From: Austropuccinia psidii
Lineage: Eukaryota; Basidiomycota; Pucciniomycetes; Pucciniales; Sphaerophragmiaceae
DNA length: 64,000 nucleotides
NCBI GenBank assembly: GCA_023105745.1
Contig: JALGQZ010000011.1
Coordinates: 17,510,975-17,574,974, forward strand
Direction of reading: 5' to 3'
In this document: positions 46,519-57,981 of the stretch, piece by piece
How the letters are laid out: every line of letters starts with the position of its first letter
Position numbering within the stretch: the first letter of the stretch is position 1
Program-made: the position numbers and the translations under genes
Notes under the pieces: model-generated
What the model was told of the DNA's origin: nothing
The model's database searches: none
What the model saw: the letters and a program-made list of their open reading frames with translations, nothing else

Positions 46519-47888
46519 ATGACTCCTACTAGAAGTGGAAGTAATTACTCCATCCAATCAAATGGATCTGGACCAGGACATTCCAGTCACAAATCAAAAA
46601 GACAATAATGTCAGCCCAGAGGATGCCAGAACTTCCACCAGTTCCCAAAGGTTAGCCAGCACCTTTGAACATCTTATTGAGATTACAGAAGCTGATGTAA
46701 CTGCTATTGCTGTTAGACCTGAATCATTTCTAACAGGCAGAAGTGGAGATTTACCAGTCTTAGTACAAGAACTGGTTTATGGCTGCAAAACAGCAAGAGT
46801 GGGAACTTCTCCCAAGTCTTTGGATAGGCACAATGAACTCTCATCTTCAAGTGAAGAAGTTCATGGGGACAGAAAAGACAGAAGAACTTCTGAAGGGTTG
46901 GACACCAATGTCTTGCAAAGGACAAGTCCAACTCATAAAGGCTTGGTTGAAAAACCAAAGCATGTTATCAGATTATCAGAAGAAGAAGTTGGCCCAAGGC
47001 AAGGAAAACAGCCCAGTGTAAGCTCCCCAAGCATCCAACAGCAAAACTCTGCCTCAACAAGTGCCAAACAAGCCCAAGCAAGCCCCAAAGACCAATCAGA
47101 AGGGAAAGCAAAAGGCAAAGCCAAAATGGAACAAGCCTTACCCACAGAATTACAGAATACCAAAGAAAGAAAAGACAGCCATGGACAATGTGTTCAATAT
47201 CGCAAGAACTCTGATGGAATTCAAAAACAAGGAGGAGGAAATATTGAACCAATCTTTCCCAAAGAAATAGATCTTGTTAAGCTTGTAACTCAATTTGAAT
47301 CTTCTAATAAAGATATTATGACAAAGTTTAAAACATTTGAGTATATCCAACAAAAGTCAGGTAATGAGATATTACAAGTAAAAGACCAACAAAAAACCAT
47401 TATTGGCCTTGAAAATGTTAATAAAGACAATATTGTGTCTTTGACACAAATTTGTGCAAGAATTGAGTCTAAAGTTACTTTGCTCAATCAAACAGATGAC
47501 AATTCAATTACTTTTATAACTGGACAGTTAAGAGAATTGAAATTACAAGTTCAAAACTTGGAAAATTAAACTGGTCACAATGCAGCTCTTTTCCAAGAAC
47601 AATTGGAAAAAAGTGATAAAGAAAGACTTGAATTGAAAGAAGACATTCAATCAAGTATTCATAATATATCACTGAAAAATGAATTGCCAAGGCAATCCAC
47701 ACCAATTCTTGACAGAAATGTGCTTAATGATTTACATCATACCATTTCAAGTAATGAGGTGGAAACTGCTGGCAATTTCAAAGAAATTCCAAAATTAGAG
47801 GAATGGCCAACCATCAATGGTGAAGGAGAATATAATCATATGGAATTTATGAAAACAATTGATATGCTCAAAGAAGACTTTAACATAC
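46519..47888 (+). pseudogene. gag, N-terminal part, family 2, cut by the nested element
   Basis: The ATG at 46,519 opens MTPTRSGSNYS, similar to the start of gag in the nested element ([11 protein letters not shown]), but the frame closes after about 29 codons. The frame 46,535-47,569 then stays open for 345 codons, and 47,603-47,888 carries the pre-capsid segment LEEWPTINGEGEYNHMEF. In the frame +1 to 46,535, frames 46,779-47,021 and 47,061-47,270 match the second-frame protein of the nested element (KKFMG...LLKGW; PYPQNYRIPKKEKTAMDNVF). A nested element interrupts it at 47,888. Confidence 0.75.
47884..47888. repeat. target-site duplication CATAC of the nested element
   Basis: CATAC directly before the family 1 LTR. 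The second copy is at 57,982-57,986. A 5-bp duplication is typical for Ty3/gypsy integration. Confidence 0.95.
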
Positions 47889-49729
47889 TGTAAGGTGTGG
47901 ATATGAAACTTTGATAAAAAATCAAGTACTTTTCCTGTCCTCAAAATTTGTATAAGGAAAAATTCAATTAAAAATAGTAAGAAATATTATTTTTAAGAGA
48001 AAACACGCCAATTTTATTGTTTATAGCTTTATTAGTATAAAACAATAATATTATAAAAATTTATTGTTTTACCAACAATAAAAATTTATCCAAAAAATAC
48101 TCTACAAGAGATATTTTAAGGCTACAAAAGAAATTTCTTCAAGAGCAATTTCAATTGGAATTAATTGAGCAAAGAACTGCAAGCAATTAATTAAAGAACA
48201 AAGTCTTTAAAAAGAATATTAAAGAAAAAACACGCCCAAAAGTGACCAGAGTGAATTTGGAAACAAAGTGACAAAGTTTACAGTGATGAAAGATGCTTTA
48301 ATTCACTTTTGGGGTGGTTCAGGGGTAAAAATGATTATAAGAGTTACAAACAATGATTATAATGATTTTTTCACGTGGTTTAAAAGGTTTACAATGATTT
48401 TTAAAAATGGTGGTTGGAATCTTTGATTGATTGGTTTAACAGTGTTTAAACTAATTAATAAAAGGAAAAGATTCTAACATGAAGAGAAAAGTGGGGCAAA
48501 GAAGACATTCTTTTATAGCCATCAATTCTCTTACTCCAAAAGTAAAATTTACTCTTGTCAGTCGTGAAAAACATTCTGACAACAGAAAAGCAAATTATGG
48601 CATCATTGAACCCTGGTTTAGACCAAAAAAGGGCTGGTTTAAGCCATTTTTAGCCATTTTTAGCCATTTTAGACCCTTAAATCAGCCATTACTATAGAAA
48701 TACCAGGCCTAGAGCCTTCAAAACACGTCAGAATGTGTGTCAGAGGCGTAGAAACCAGTTAAAGCTGTTTTTACTATGATTGTTTTATCTTAAGGGTAGT
48801 TTTACCCTCTTGGCAACAGCTAAAACTACCCCAGTTGGTATCAAAACCTCATCATCAATTGAGTTCACAGACCCTGTAACTCAATTCCAGGCCAAAAGTG
48901 ATAAACTTTTGCGTGAATTTTGACATCCCACGCCTGTCAGCAAGGAATTTGGGGGTCTAGCTCCCCCTTAGAGCTGGAGTTCCTTTTCCCCCCCAAATTT
49001 AATCTTTCCAATTTATTTTTCCTTTAATTCCTCATCATGTATTATACTTATAATTCACATATGTAATTCAATTCAATTGTACAGTACAATACAGTAATAA
49101 TTGACACCTCATATGTAAATCAAAGTTCACTTATGTAATACACGCGCACATTTTGACATTTCAATTGAATTCAATTGAAAATACTTTAATTCCTCATAAC
49201 TTCTAAACTAAACACAACACCTCAATTTTAACACAAAATTTGATGGTTAACACCACATGTGGTGTGAATTAAATTAAAGTTTTGAGGATTTTCAACTTTT
49301 GTATTGAAAATACTAAAAACTTAATTTAAGCTTAATTAGAGTTGAGTTACAAGAATTTCACTCAAAGGTGACCCCACCTGATTTTTCATGAGGAATCCAA
49401 TGGTGAAATAATTTTCATGTGTTTATTTATTGGATAAAAAGTTATAATAATTTTTATTTAACTTTTTTCCAAATTTATTTATTTTTTCACAATTTTGTTA
49501 AAATTTCATTTTTACTCAATTTTTTCAAGTATAAATGTAATTTTATACTTACAAAATTTTATGTATTTTTATTTTTAAATTGTAATTAATTTTTTATTTT
49601 TAATATAATTTTATATTTATATTTTGATTTTTATTTTAATAATGTAAATAAATTTATTTTATTTATATTAATATGTTATTTTTGTATTTGTGGTCTTTTG
49701 GGTATATGAAATTACCTCTAAGGCTCACA
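47889..49729 (-). repeat. 3' LTR, family 1
   Basis: 1,841 bp. On the coding strand it runs TGTGAGCCTTAGAGG to CACACCTTACA. It has one extra tandem TAGCCATTTT unit relative to the 5' LTR. The small frame at 48,479-48,697 is present in both LTRs only because they are copies. Confidence 0.95.
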
Positions 49730-49747
49730 TTCCCTCCCCCTAAAAAA
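49730..49747 (-). promoter_or_regulatory. polypurine tract, family 1
   Basis: On minus, TTTTTTAGGGGGAGGGAA immediately precedes the 3' LTR start TGTGAGCC. Confidence 0.8.
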
Positions 49748-49752
49748 GAATA

Positions 49753-52700
49753 TTACTTTGTAATATTGGTGTTTCTAGTGTTTCTGAATCTCCTGAGGAG
49801 TTTGGTAGCTTCTGGTATATCCTTTTCTTCTAACCATTCATCTTCACAAGTTGGGTCACTGTACCTAACAAGGCATTCCCTTACTTTCTTGGTTCTTAAT
49901 TTCCTTTCTTTAAGAACTTTGGTAATTTTCTTAGTACCAGATGTCTCAATAGGAGGTATAACTTGGGGAATCTTATTCCTCAAGGGAAATTTCTCAGCAT
50001 CACTAGATTTATATGGCTTTATCAAGCTTACTGGAAATGTAGGGTGCTTATTGCTAAGTTCTTCAGATAACTCTACTTCAACAGCATTTTCTCCATGGAG
50101 GGCCTTAATCACAAAAGGTCCTGCAAAGGAGTCTTTCAGCTTTTTACATCCTTTGATGTTATTGAAGTTAGTGGTGGATACAAGAACTAGGTCCCCCACT
50201 TTGAAATTTGGAGTTGCATGTGATTTATCCCATTTGTCTTTAGCATATGCAAAAGAGTCCTCCATGCATCTCACTGCATGCCTCCTAGCTTTGTCTAGCA
50301 TTCCTTTGAAGCTAGAAGCTGTGGGATGTATTTCAATTAAGTCTTTTCTCAAGGAATCTTGGGGTAACTTGGGGTTCCATCCTTTTTCTAGAATAGCAGG
50401 AGTCTGATTGGTACTGGCATGGATTGATGTTTTATATGCCAATTCCAGTGCTGGCAACAGAGTACACCAATCATGGGTAAATCCATCACAATCTTTGAAT
50501 TCAAGGCCATATGCACAAAATCTTCTCACCATGTCCTCTAAGGTTTGGATCATTCTTTCAGCCAAGCCATCAGTTTGTGGGTGGTAAGCTGTAGAGAAAG
50601 ACAGTTTAGTGCCAAATAATTGGTGAAGATTTGTCCATAGTGCTGAAGTGAATTTGGGATCTCTATCACTGATGATATTTGTAAATATTCCAGTCCATGA
50701 CACTACTCTATTCCATATCAGAAGAGCTGTATCCATGGCTGTATCATCTTTGTGACATGGTAAAAAGATTGGAGTTTTACTGAATCTGTCCACAATTACT
50801 AGGCAAGCATTATAGCTTCTGTCACCTCCTGGTGGTAGGCCAGTTACCTAATCCATATGGATAATTTCCCAAGGTCTGCTTGGTTCTTGGATTTTCATCA
50901 TATTTCCAAGTCTTTTGCCAGTGGATTTATTTGCCTTTTGGCACCTGTCACAGGTTTTGCAATACTCTGCAACATCTTTCTGCCACATTGGCCACCATAT
51001 GCAGGTCTTCACTTTCTCTCTTGTTCTGTCTTCAGAAAGATGTCCTGAAAAGGGACTATCATGGCATTCTTTCAGTACAAGATTGATTAGTGACCTGTCC
51101 ACAACTGTCATAACACATGTGTGTTTTGTTCTGTGGTAAATTATACCATCTAGTAGGTGAAATCTTCCTTCATCATAAGATTTTTTCCATACTTCATCCA
51201 AGGCATGTGTAAGAGAGTTGTCCTTACAGTCCTTGTTAAGTAATTGGAATAAGATGCTACAATTCTTATCTTGAGTGTAACTGTTTCTGACTTCTTCAAA
51301 GAAGGTGGTGTTTAAGTCTGTAACACTTATCCCTTCTATTGGAATTTGTGGGGAGGCTTCTTCTGGTACATAAGCAGGATTATCAATATCATTTGGTAAT
51401 GGCCATCTGCTTAGTCCATCTGCATTTTTATGAATATTGCCATCTTTGTGAACAATAGTCATATTGCCCCTATATTCTTGTATGGCTATTTGCCATCTAA
51501 GCATATGTCTGTTGGGTGTTTTCATGTTCAGAAGTGATTTAACAGCGGTACAATCTGTTATTAATTCAAAGACACATCCTTTTAGAAAGTAATTTAGCTT
51601 TTCTAGAGCCCAAACAAGGCATAAACACTCCATTTGACTTGCTCCATATCTGGCTTCAGTTGGTTTGATTTGCCTAGATATGAAACATATGGGTCCTTCT
51701 ACAGGTTTATCATTTATGATCTGAACTTGGTGAAGTGCAGCACCTAGCCCATCTCCTGATGCATCAATATAAAGCTTAAAGGGCAGCTTAAAGTCTGGCA
51801 TCAGTAAGAGTGGAGCAGTGGTCAAGGCTTGTCTCAAAGATTCAAAGGCTTTTACTCTGTCAACTGTCATTTCAAAGACTGTGTCTTTGTCACATAGCTT
51901 ATAAAGAGGTCTTGCTATGGATGCAAAATCTTTAATGTGTTGCCTGTAATACCCTGCAAAACCCAAAAATGATTGAATTTCTTTTTTGTTTTGAGGCATG
52001 GGTTTAAGCAGTACTGCTGCAACTTTGTTTTTGTCAATTCCAAGAGATAAACCAGATACTACATGCCCTAGTGCTTTAAGCTCTTTAAATCCAAAATGGC
52101 ATTTCTTTAAAGAAATTTTCATATTGACAGATTGAATTTTTGTCAAAACCCTGGACAATCTGTACATATGTTCTTCCCAAGTTTTGGAGCAGACTATAAT
52201 GTCATCAATGTAAATGATTAACCATCCTTCTGAAAGTTCTTCAGGGAAGATTTCATTCATCATTCTTTGGAAGTGTGAAGGTGCATTTTTGATACCAAAA
52301 GGCATTCTTAAATATTCATAAACTCCACAATGAACAATGATTCTCAAATACTTTCTTGCTCTTGGTGTTACCACATTCTGATGAGATCCCTTAAGAGCAT
52401 CCATAGTGCTTATATATACTGCTTGAGATATTTGAGTGAGGGAAATCTGGATCTTTGGAATTGGGTATCTTTCTGGAACAGTATAAGTGTTCAGAGCTCT
52501 AAAGTCCCCAACCATTCTAGATTTTCCATTATGCCAAGCCACTATGACTGGTGTAGTTATTTCTACTTCTTCATTGTGGCCTACTTTTCTTATTACACCA
52601 AGGTCTAAAAGTTCTTTAATATGGCTTTCCAGTGCTTCTCTTGATTTTGGACTTGCTGGATATGCAGGTCTTCTTAAGAGTGGTGGATAAGGTCTCTCAA

Positions 52701-55677
52701 TATTAAGAATAATATCAACTTCATGACCAATAATTTCCCCTAGGGGTTCTTTATCTGAGGCAAATGCTTCTTTATGGTCATATAAAAGAGAAAAGAGTTC
52801 ATTTTCTTGTTTATCACTCAAATGAAGGCTTATTTCAGCTTCACTTAAGTGTTCAGACTTGAATTTCTCTAACTCTAAGTTGACTGGTGATACTTTGTTT
52901 ACTGTAATTTGTCTTTTAAATGGTAAAAAGGCAAATTTTTGGCGCTTATTGTCTCCAATAGTAAAGTATCTGTCTTTGTTGTTGTGTAAATCTATGCCAT
53001 ACATGATTAAATAATCATTTCCCAATATGAAATGGGTACTAGAACAATTTTCCATAACAACAAATTCAACAGTGATTCTTAAATTTCCATTGATATGTGG
53101 AAATATGACACTAGTCTCAAATATTCCCAATGCTTTCATTGGGTTACTTGCACTATTGAATTTTATGCCATCAATTGGCAACAATTGATCTTCAAAGTTT
53201 GGTACACAAGTTTTAAGAAAAGATTTACCAACACAAGAGCAGAAGGCTCCTGGGTCAAGCAAAAGTTTAGTGGGTTTGTTGTCAATCACCACTTCTGTTA
53301 TACAGGAGTTACCAGCTGTATAACCTTTTCCTCTGTTTGGTTTGGTTTTCATGAGTTGTGCATCTTGGATTTTTGATAAATCAAGTTGACCATTGCTTAA
53401 TTGTGGCAAGTGGGAATAAGATTCCATGATGTCAAAAGTGGCATTGATATTTTCTATATCTTTTGAAGATTCAGAAAATATGGATGACTTGTCATCTGAA
53501 TTTTCTTCAATTATGTCATCTTTTTCAACATCAGGTTCTTTCTCCACATCAATTTCATTGATTTTCCCTCTCTTTGGACATGTATTGGCTAAATGAGTGG
53601 TGCTTTGGCAAATATGGCACTTTCTGACTGTATCTGCAGACTTATTTTTAATATTATTAGAGTTTTCTTTGGGGTTTTTGTCCACAGAATCCTTCCAAGG
53701 TGTATTAAACCTTGTTTTGAGATTCACCCTACTGGAACCAATTCTGGTTCTTGTGGTTACTTCCTCTAATATATTGATAATGTCTTCTGCTGAAGATTGT
53801 TCAGTAGTCCTGCCCTTGACAGCATGCTCTAAGTCACCTCCACATTGTCTTAGAATTTTTCTATGAATCATAAATTCTGACATGTCAGGGTATAATGCTG
53901 TTAACCTGTCCTTTTGTTGACAAAACCATGGTAAGGCTTTGTCTTTATCAGCATTAAATTTGGCGGATTCAAAGGCTGTTTCAACTTTAAACCTCCATGC
54001 ATCATTGGCCCATTTGTTGACAATTTGGGTTTTCCACCAAGTCCAACTCTGGTGTCCATGTGCTTGTCTCAATTTGATATACCATCTGTGAGCTGATTTG
54101 GTAAACAAGGTGTTAAACCTGGCTGTCACCAATCTGTCTGGTAATTCAAAATCTTCTTTGATCATGTCAATACCTCTGATAAATTCCATATGGTCATATT
54201 CTCCTTCACCACTGAAGTGAGGCCATTCCTTAAGTTTTGGAACTTCTTTTAATAGTGCTTGGCCCATTGATGGTTCCAAGTTATGAAAAGAGGTAGAAAA
54301 TTCATCTTTTAACTGTGAATTTTCTCCATCCAATACTTGTGGATTGGGAATTCTTGCACCCTCATTCTGGTTCAGAGGTGTAGACATTCTTGGTAAGGTG
54401 TTTAGCAGTTGTTCAATATCATTCATTTTACTGTTGTTACACCTTTGAGAATTTTTTAACTCATGTTGTAAGCTTTGTATAGAGTCTATGACATTCTTTT
54501 TATGTTCATCCTCTTTATATGTAAGCTCATTCCATAACTCTGTTTGTCTAGTATTATCAGATATAACTTCATTTAATTTCATTGTTAATTTTGATATTTC
54601 CTCTTTTGAGGTATCAAAATCCCTTTTCAAGGCAATTGTATTTGTCTTTACTTCAGCAAATGCTTTTGAAATATAATCCAGAGTCTTTTTATTGTCCTCT
54701 TTGATAGTACTAATGGCATGTTTTATTCTTGTCTCAATTATGTCATCAATATTGAGTTTAGAATATTTTTCTGTTAATTCATTAATGATTGCATATTGTT
54801 CATTTATCTTAATGCCAAAAGAAGTATCATTATTAGGAGTTTTAATTGTTCTTAAAACCTTTTCAAAACATGTAAGTGTTTCATTGATTTGGCACAGGCT
54901 CAAGTTGCTTGTTTTAATGTTGTTACAAATGGATTCATTTTTATCAGAAAGATGTTTTTTCACGTCATTTATAGCATCATACAACTCTGGGATGGAATCA
55001 AATATATCAGAAATCATTTCTGGAACTTTAATCTGGCTTCCTCCTTCTTTTGTAATTCCATCATGGTTCTGGCCATCTGAAATACATTTTCCATGGCATC
55101 CTGCTGAATCTTTGGGATCCTGTAGCCCTGGCTGTAAGGTTTTGGAGCTTGTGCCTTCCCTTTGCCCTTGTTTGGAGGTTGTGGCTGCTTTTTCACATTG
55201 GAAGTGCTGCTGCTGGCCACTGGGGCTGTTTTTGGCACTGGTTTGGGAGGTGGAGGGTTGTTTTTCCTCCATTCTGCTGTTAAGAGCATCATATTCTTCT
55301 TTTCCATCAATGGATGCCATCCATTGAGTAACTTGCAAGTGTTGGGATGGCCCAGGAATTTCCTTACAGTTAGGTATGAATTCATGCAGTTTCTCCACAG
55401 ATCTGCAAACATCTGGTACTCTTTGTACTGAAGTGCATTGTTGTAAGCCTTCTGGCTGGCTTTGTAAATGTCCACTGAGGCTTCTTGTGGCGGTGTCAGC
55501 TCTTTTTGAAGGTAAAATAGTGTCATCAGCTTCAGAATTGGACAATTTATTGTTGTGGAAGTCTTTTACTGACCCTTGTCCTTCTGTATCTGATTGGCTT
55601 CTGCCATAATCACGTCTATGACCTTTTTGGGAGCTGCTTGAGGGTTTATAGCTTGCTCCTGATGTGGTTGAAGGCAT
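49753..55677 (-). pseudogene. gag-pol polyprotein of the nested element, one nonsense codon
   Basis: One frame of about 1,975 codons with a single TAG at 50,848-50,850. Residues 1-230 low complexity; 230-430 helical coil; 480-600 capsid-like ([17 protein letters not shown]); CCHC knuckle C687-C690-H695-C700; protease motif LLLDPG (D808); RT block [16 protein letters not shown] with YIDD 1156-1159; RNase H acids D1305, E1350, D1375, D1420; integrase zinc finger H1539-H1546-C1573-C1576; then HMD (D1609) and the stop where relatives have Trp. After it the integrase core continues (SDRDPKFTS; HPQTDGLAERMIQTLED), then the GPFVIKALHG block and a chromodomain-like end (YSDPTCEDEWL). The stop truncates the product at the integrase core. 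The protease has Asp-Pro-Gly, not Asp-Ser-Gly. Confidence 0.93.
55014..55526 (-). CDS. second-frame ORF overlapping gag, conserved in the host element
   Basis: A 170-residue frame with its own ATG (55,526), shifted +1 relative to gag-pol and lying entirely inside it. N-terminal part helical ([37 protein letters not shown]), then a Pro-rich stretch, a basic [19 protein letters not shown] segment and a coil ([19 protein letters not shown]). The +1 frame of the family 2 element carries a clearly related sequence at about 46,715-47,270, more alike there than the gag-pol frame over the same DNA. It could be a separate protein, the true N-terminal part of Gag joined by a -1 frameshift or splicing, or a relic of two compensating indels. 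No known family recognised. Confidence 0.6.
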   Translation of the reverse strand: MTLFYLQKELTPPQEASVDIYKASQKAYNNALQYKEYQMFADLWRNCMNSYLTVRKFLGHPNTCKLLNGWHPLMEKKNMMLLTAEWRKNNPPPPKPVPKTAPVASSSTSNVKKQPQPPNKGKGKAQAPKPYSQGYRIPKIQQDAMENVFQMARTMMELQKKEEARLKFQK

Positions 55678-55722
55678 ATTTATGATTAAAAAGGTTAAAA
55701 ATAGTAATTTTACGTCAAAAAA

Positions 55723-55925
55723 CTAACTATTTGCCAAATTTCTAGCTCTCTGAAGGGTATTACTTATATCCAAGTTAATTAATTCAGAGGTTATTGGCTC
55801 AGGTTGGTTATTTTGAGTCACAATAACAGTGCTATTATGGTCTGAAATCACAGTGCTTGCAGGAATAATACTGGTAACTGTTGAGGCTGTTTCAATGTTT
55901 TCTTGTCTTACCACGTTGTCAGACA
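55723..55925 (-). other. leader frame upstream of gag, nested element
   Basis: It opens after TTAATTTTAG (AG at 55,926-55,927) with TGTCTGACAAC and runs about 67 codons (Thr/Ser/Ile-rich) to a stop 45 nt before the gag ATG. There is no ATG. Splice-acceptor-like context and position agree with the leaders at 46,354 and 3,962. Confidence 0.45.
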
Positions 55926-56130
55926 CTAAAATTAATGAAAAAGCCAAATAATTAAGTAAAAAAAAGGTTATTTAAAAAAAAGAAATAAAAATTAAAGCCT
56001 CACTTATAATATGAAAAATAATATTTTTTATTGATTTTTTTGAATTATAAGTATTTTTTATATGTTTTTTAAATTTTTCAATATAAGAAAAAGATTAAAA
56101 AAGAGTAAAAAAATATGTCACAGGTAAAAT

Positions 56131-56150
56131 ATCACGGCTGGGCCCCCAAA
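56131..56150 (-). promoter_or_regulatory. primer-binding-site-like block, family 1
   Basis: On minus, TTTGGGGGCCCAGCCGTGAT directly after the 5' LTR end CACCTTACA. Confidence 0.7.
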
Positions 56151-57981
56151 TGTAAGGTGTGGATATGAAACTTTGATAAAAAATCAAGTACTTTTCCTGT
56201 CCTCAAAATTTGTATAAGGAAAAATTCAATTAAAAATAGTAAGAAATATTATTTTTAAGAGAAAACACGCCAATTTTACTGTTTATAACTTTATTAGTAT
56301 AAAACAATAATATTATAAAAATTTATTGTTTTACCAACAATAAAAATTTATCCAAAAAATACTCTACAAGAGATATTTTAAGGCTACAAAAGAAATTTCT
56401 TCAAGAGCAATTTCAATTGGAATTAATTGAGCAAAGAAATGCAAGCAATTAATTAAAGAACAAAGTCTTTAAAAAGAATATTAAAGAAAAAACACGCCCA
56501 AAAGTGACCAGAGTGAATTTGGAAACAAAGTGACAAAGTTTACAGTGATGAAAGATGCTTTAATTCACTTTTGGGGTGGTTCAGGGGTAAAAATGATTAT
56601 AAGAGTTACAAACAATGATTATAATGATTTTTTCACGTGGTTTAAAAGGTTTACAATGATTTTTAAAAATGGTGGTTGGAATCTTTGATTGATTGGTTTA
56701 ACAGTGTTTAAACTAATTAATAAAAGGAAAAGATTCTAACATGAAGAGAAAAGTGGGGCAAAGAAGACATTCTTTTATAGCCATCAATTCTCTTACTCCA
56801 AAAGTAAAATTTACTCTTGTCAGTCGTGAAAAACAGTCTGACAACAGAAAAGCCAATTATGGCATCATTGAACCCTGGTTTAGACCAAAAAAGGGCTGGT
56901 TTAAGCCATTTTTAGCCATTTTAGACCCTTAAATCAGCCATTACTATAGCAATACCAGGCCTAGAGCCTTCAAAACACGTAAGAATGTGTGTCAGAGGCG
57001 TAGAAACCAGTTAAAACTGTTTTTACTATGATTGTTTTATCTTAAGGGTAGTTTTACCCTCTTGGCAACAGCTAAAACTACCCCAGTTGGTATCAAAACC
57101 TCATCATCAATTGAGTTCACAGACCCTGTAACTCAATTCCAGGCCAAAAGTGATAAACTTTTGCGTGAATTTTGACATCCCACGCCTGTCAGCAAGGAAT
57201 TTGGGGGTCTAGCTCCCCCTTAGAGCTGGAGTTCCTTTTCCCCCCCAAATTTAATCTTTCCAATTTATTTTTCCTTTAATTCCTCATCATGTATTATACT
57301 TATAATTTACATATGTAATTCAATTCAATTGTACAGTACAATACAGTAATAATTGACACCTCATATGTAAATCAAAGTTCACTTATGTAATACACGCGCA
57401 CATTTTGACATTTCAATTGAATTCAATTGAAAATACTTTAATTCCTCATAACTTCTAAACTAAACACAACACCTCAATTTTAACACAAAATTTGATGGTT
57501 AACACCACATGTGGTGTGAATTAAATTAAAGTTTTGAGGATTTTCAACTTTTGTATTGAAAATACTAAAAACTTAATTTAAGCTTATTTAGAGTTGAGTT
57601 ACAAGAATTTCACTCAAAGGTGACCCCACCTGATTTTTCATGAGGAATCCAATGGTGAAATAATTTTCATGTGTTTATTTATTGGATAAAAAGTTATAAT
57701 AATTTTTATTTAACTTTTTTCCAAATTTATTTATTTTTTCACAATTTTGTTAAAATTTCATTTTTACTCAATTTTTTCAAGTATAAATGTAATTTTATAC
57801 TTACAAAATTTTATGTATTTTTATTTTTAAATTGTAATTAATTTTTTATTTTTAATATAATTTTATATTTATATTTTGATTTTTATTTTAATAATGTAAA
57901 TAAATTTATTTTATTTATATTAATATGTACTTTTTGTATTTGTGGTCTTTTGGGTATATGAAATTACCTCTAAGGCTCACA
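56151..57981 (-). repeat. 5' LTR, family 1
   Basis: 1,831 bp, nearly identical to 47,889-49,729. It would drive transcription on minus. The coding-strand start is TGTGAGCCTTAGAGG at 57,981. Confidence 0.95.

Larger units (their letters stand above)
47889..57981 (-). mobile_element. nearly intact Ty3/gypsy chromovirus, family 1, nested
   Basis: A 10.1-kb element on minus: 5' LTR 56,151-57,981, primer site, leader, a gag-pol frame broken by one TAG (49,753-55,677), polypurine tract and 3' LTR 47,889-49,729, with CATAC duplications outside. The two LTRs differ by about a dozen substitutions and one roughly 10-bp tandem-unit indel by eye, so the insertion is recent. Domain order protease-RT-RNase H-integrase with a chromodomain-like end places it in the chromoviruses. 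Confidence 0.96.

Noticed and set aside
48479..48697. Frame also present at 56,741-56,932
   Set aside because: It lies in both LTRs of one element, so identity reflects LTR duplication and not coding constraint. No domain seen.
48940..48960. Self-priming of reverse transcription, since CCCCCAAA in the family 1 LTR could pair with the primer-site block
   Set aside because: Only 8 bases match, and no such run was found in the family 2 LTR, which has almost the same primer-site block.
49673..50407. 244-codon frame on plus
   Set aside because: Antisense to the integrase-chromodomain part of the nested element.
54692..55327. 211-codon frame on plus
   Set aside because: Antisense to gag of the nested element, which has a far better supported frame.
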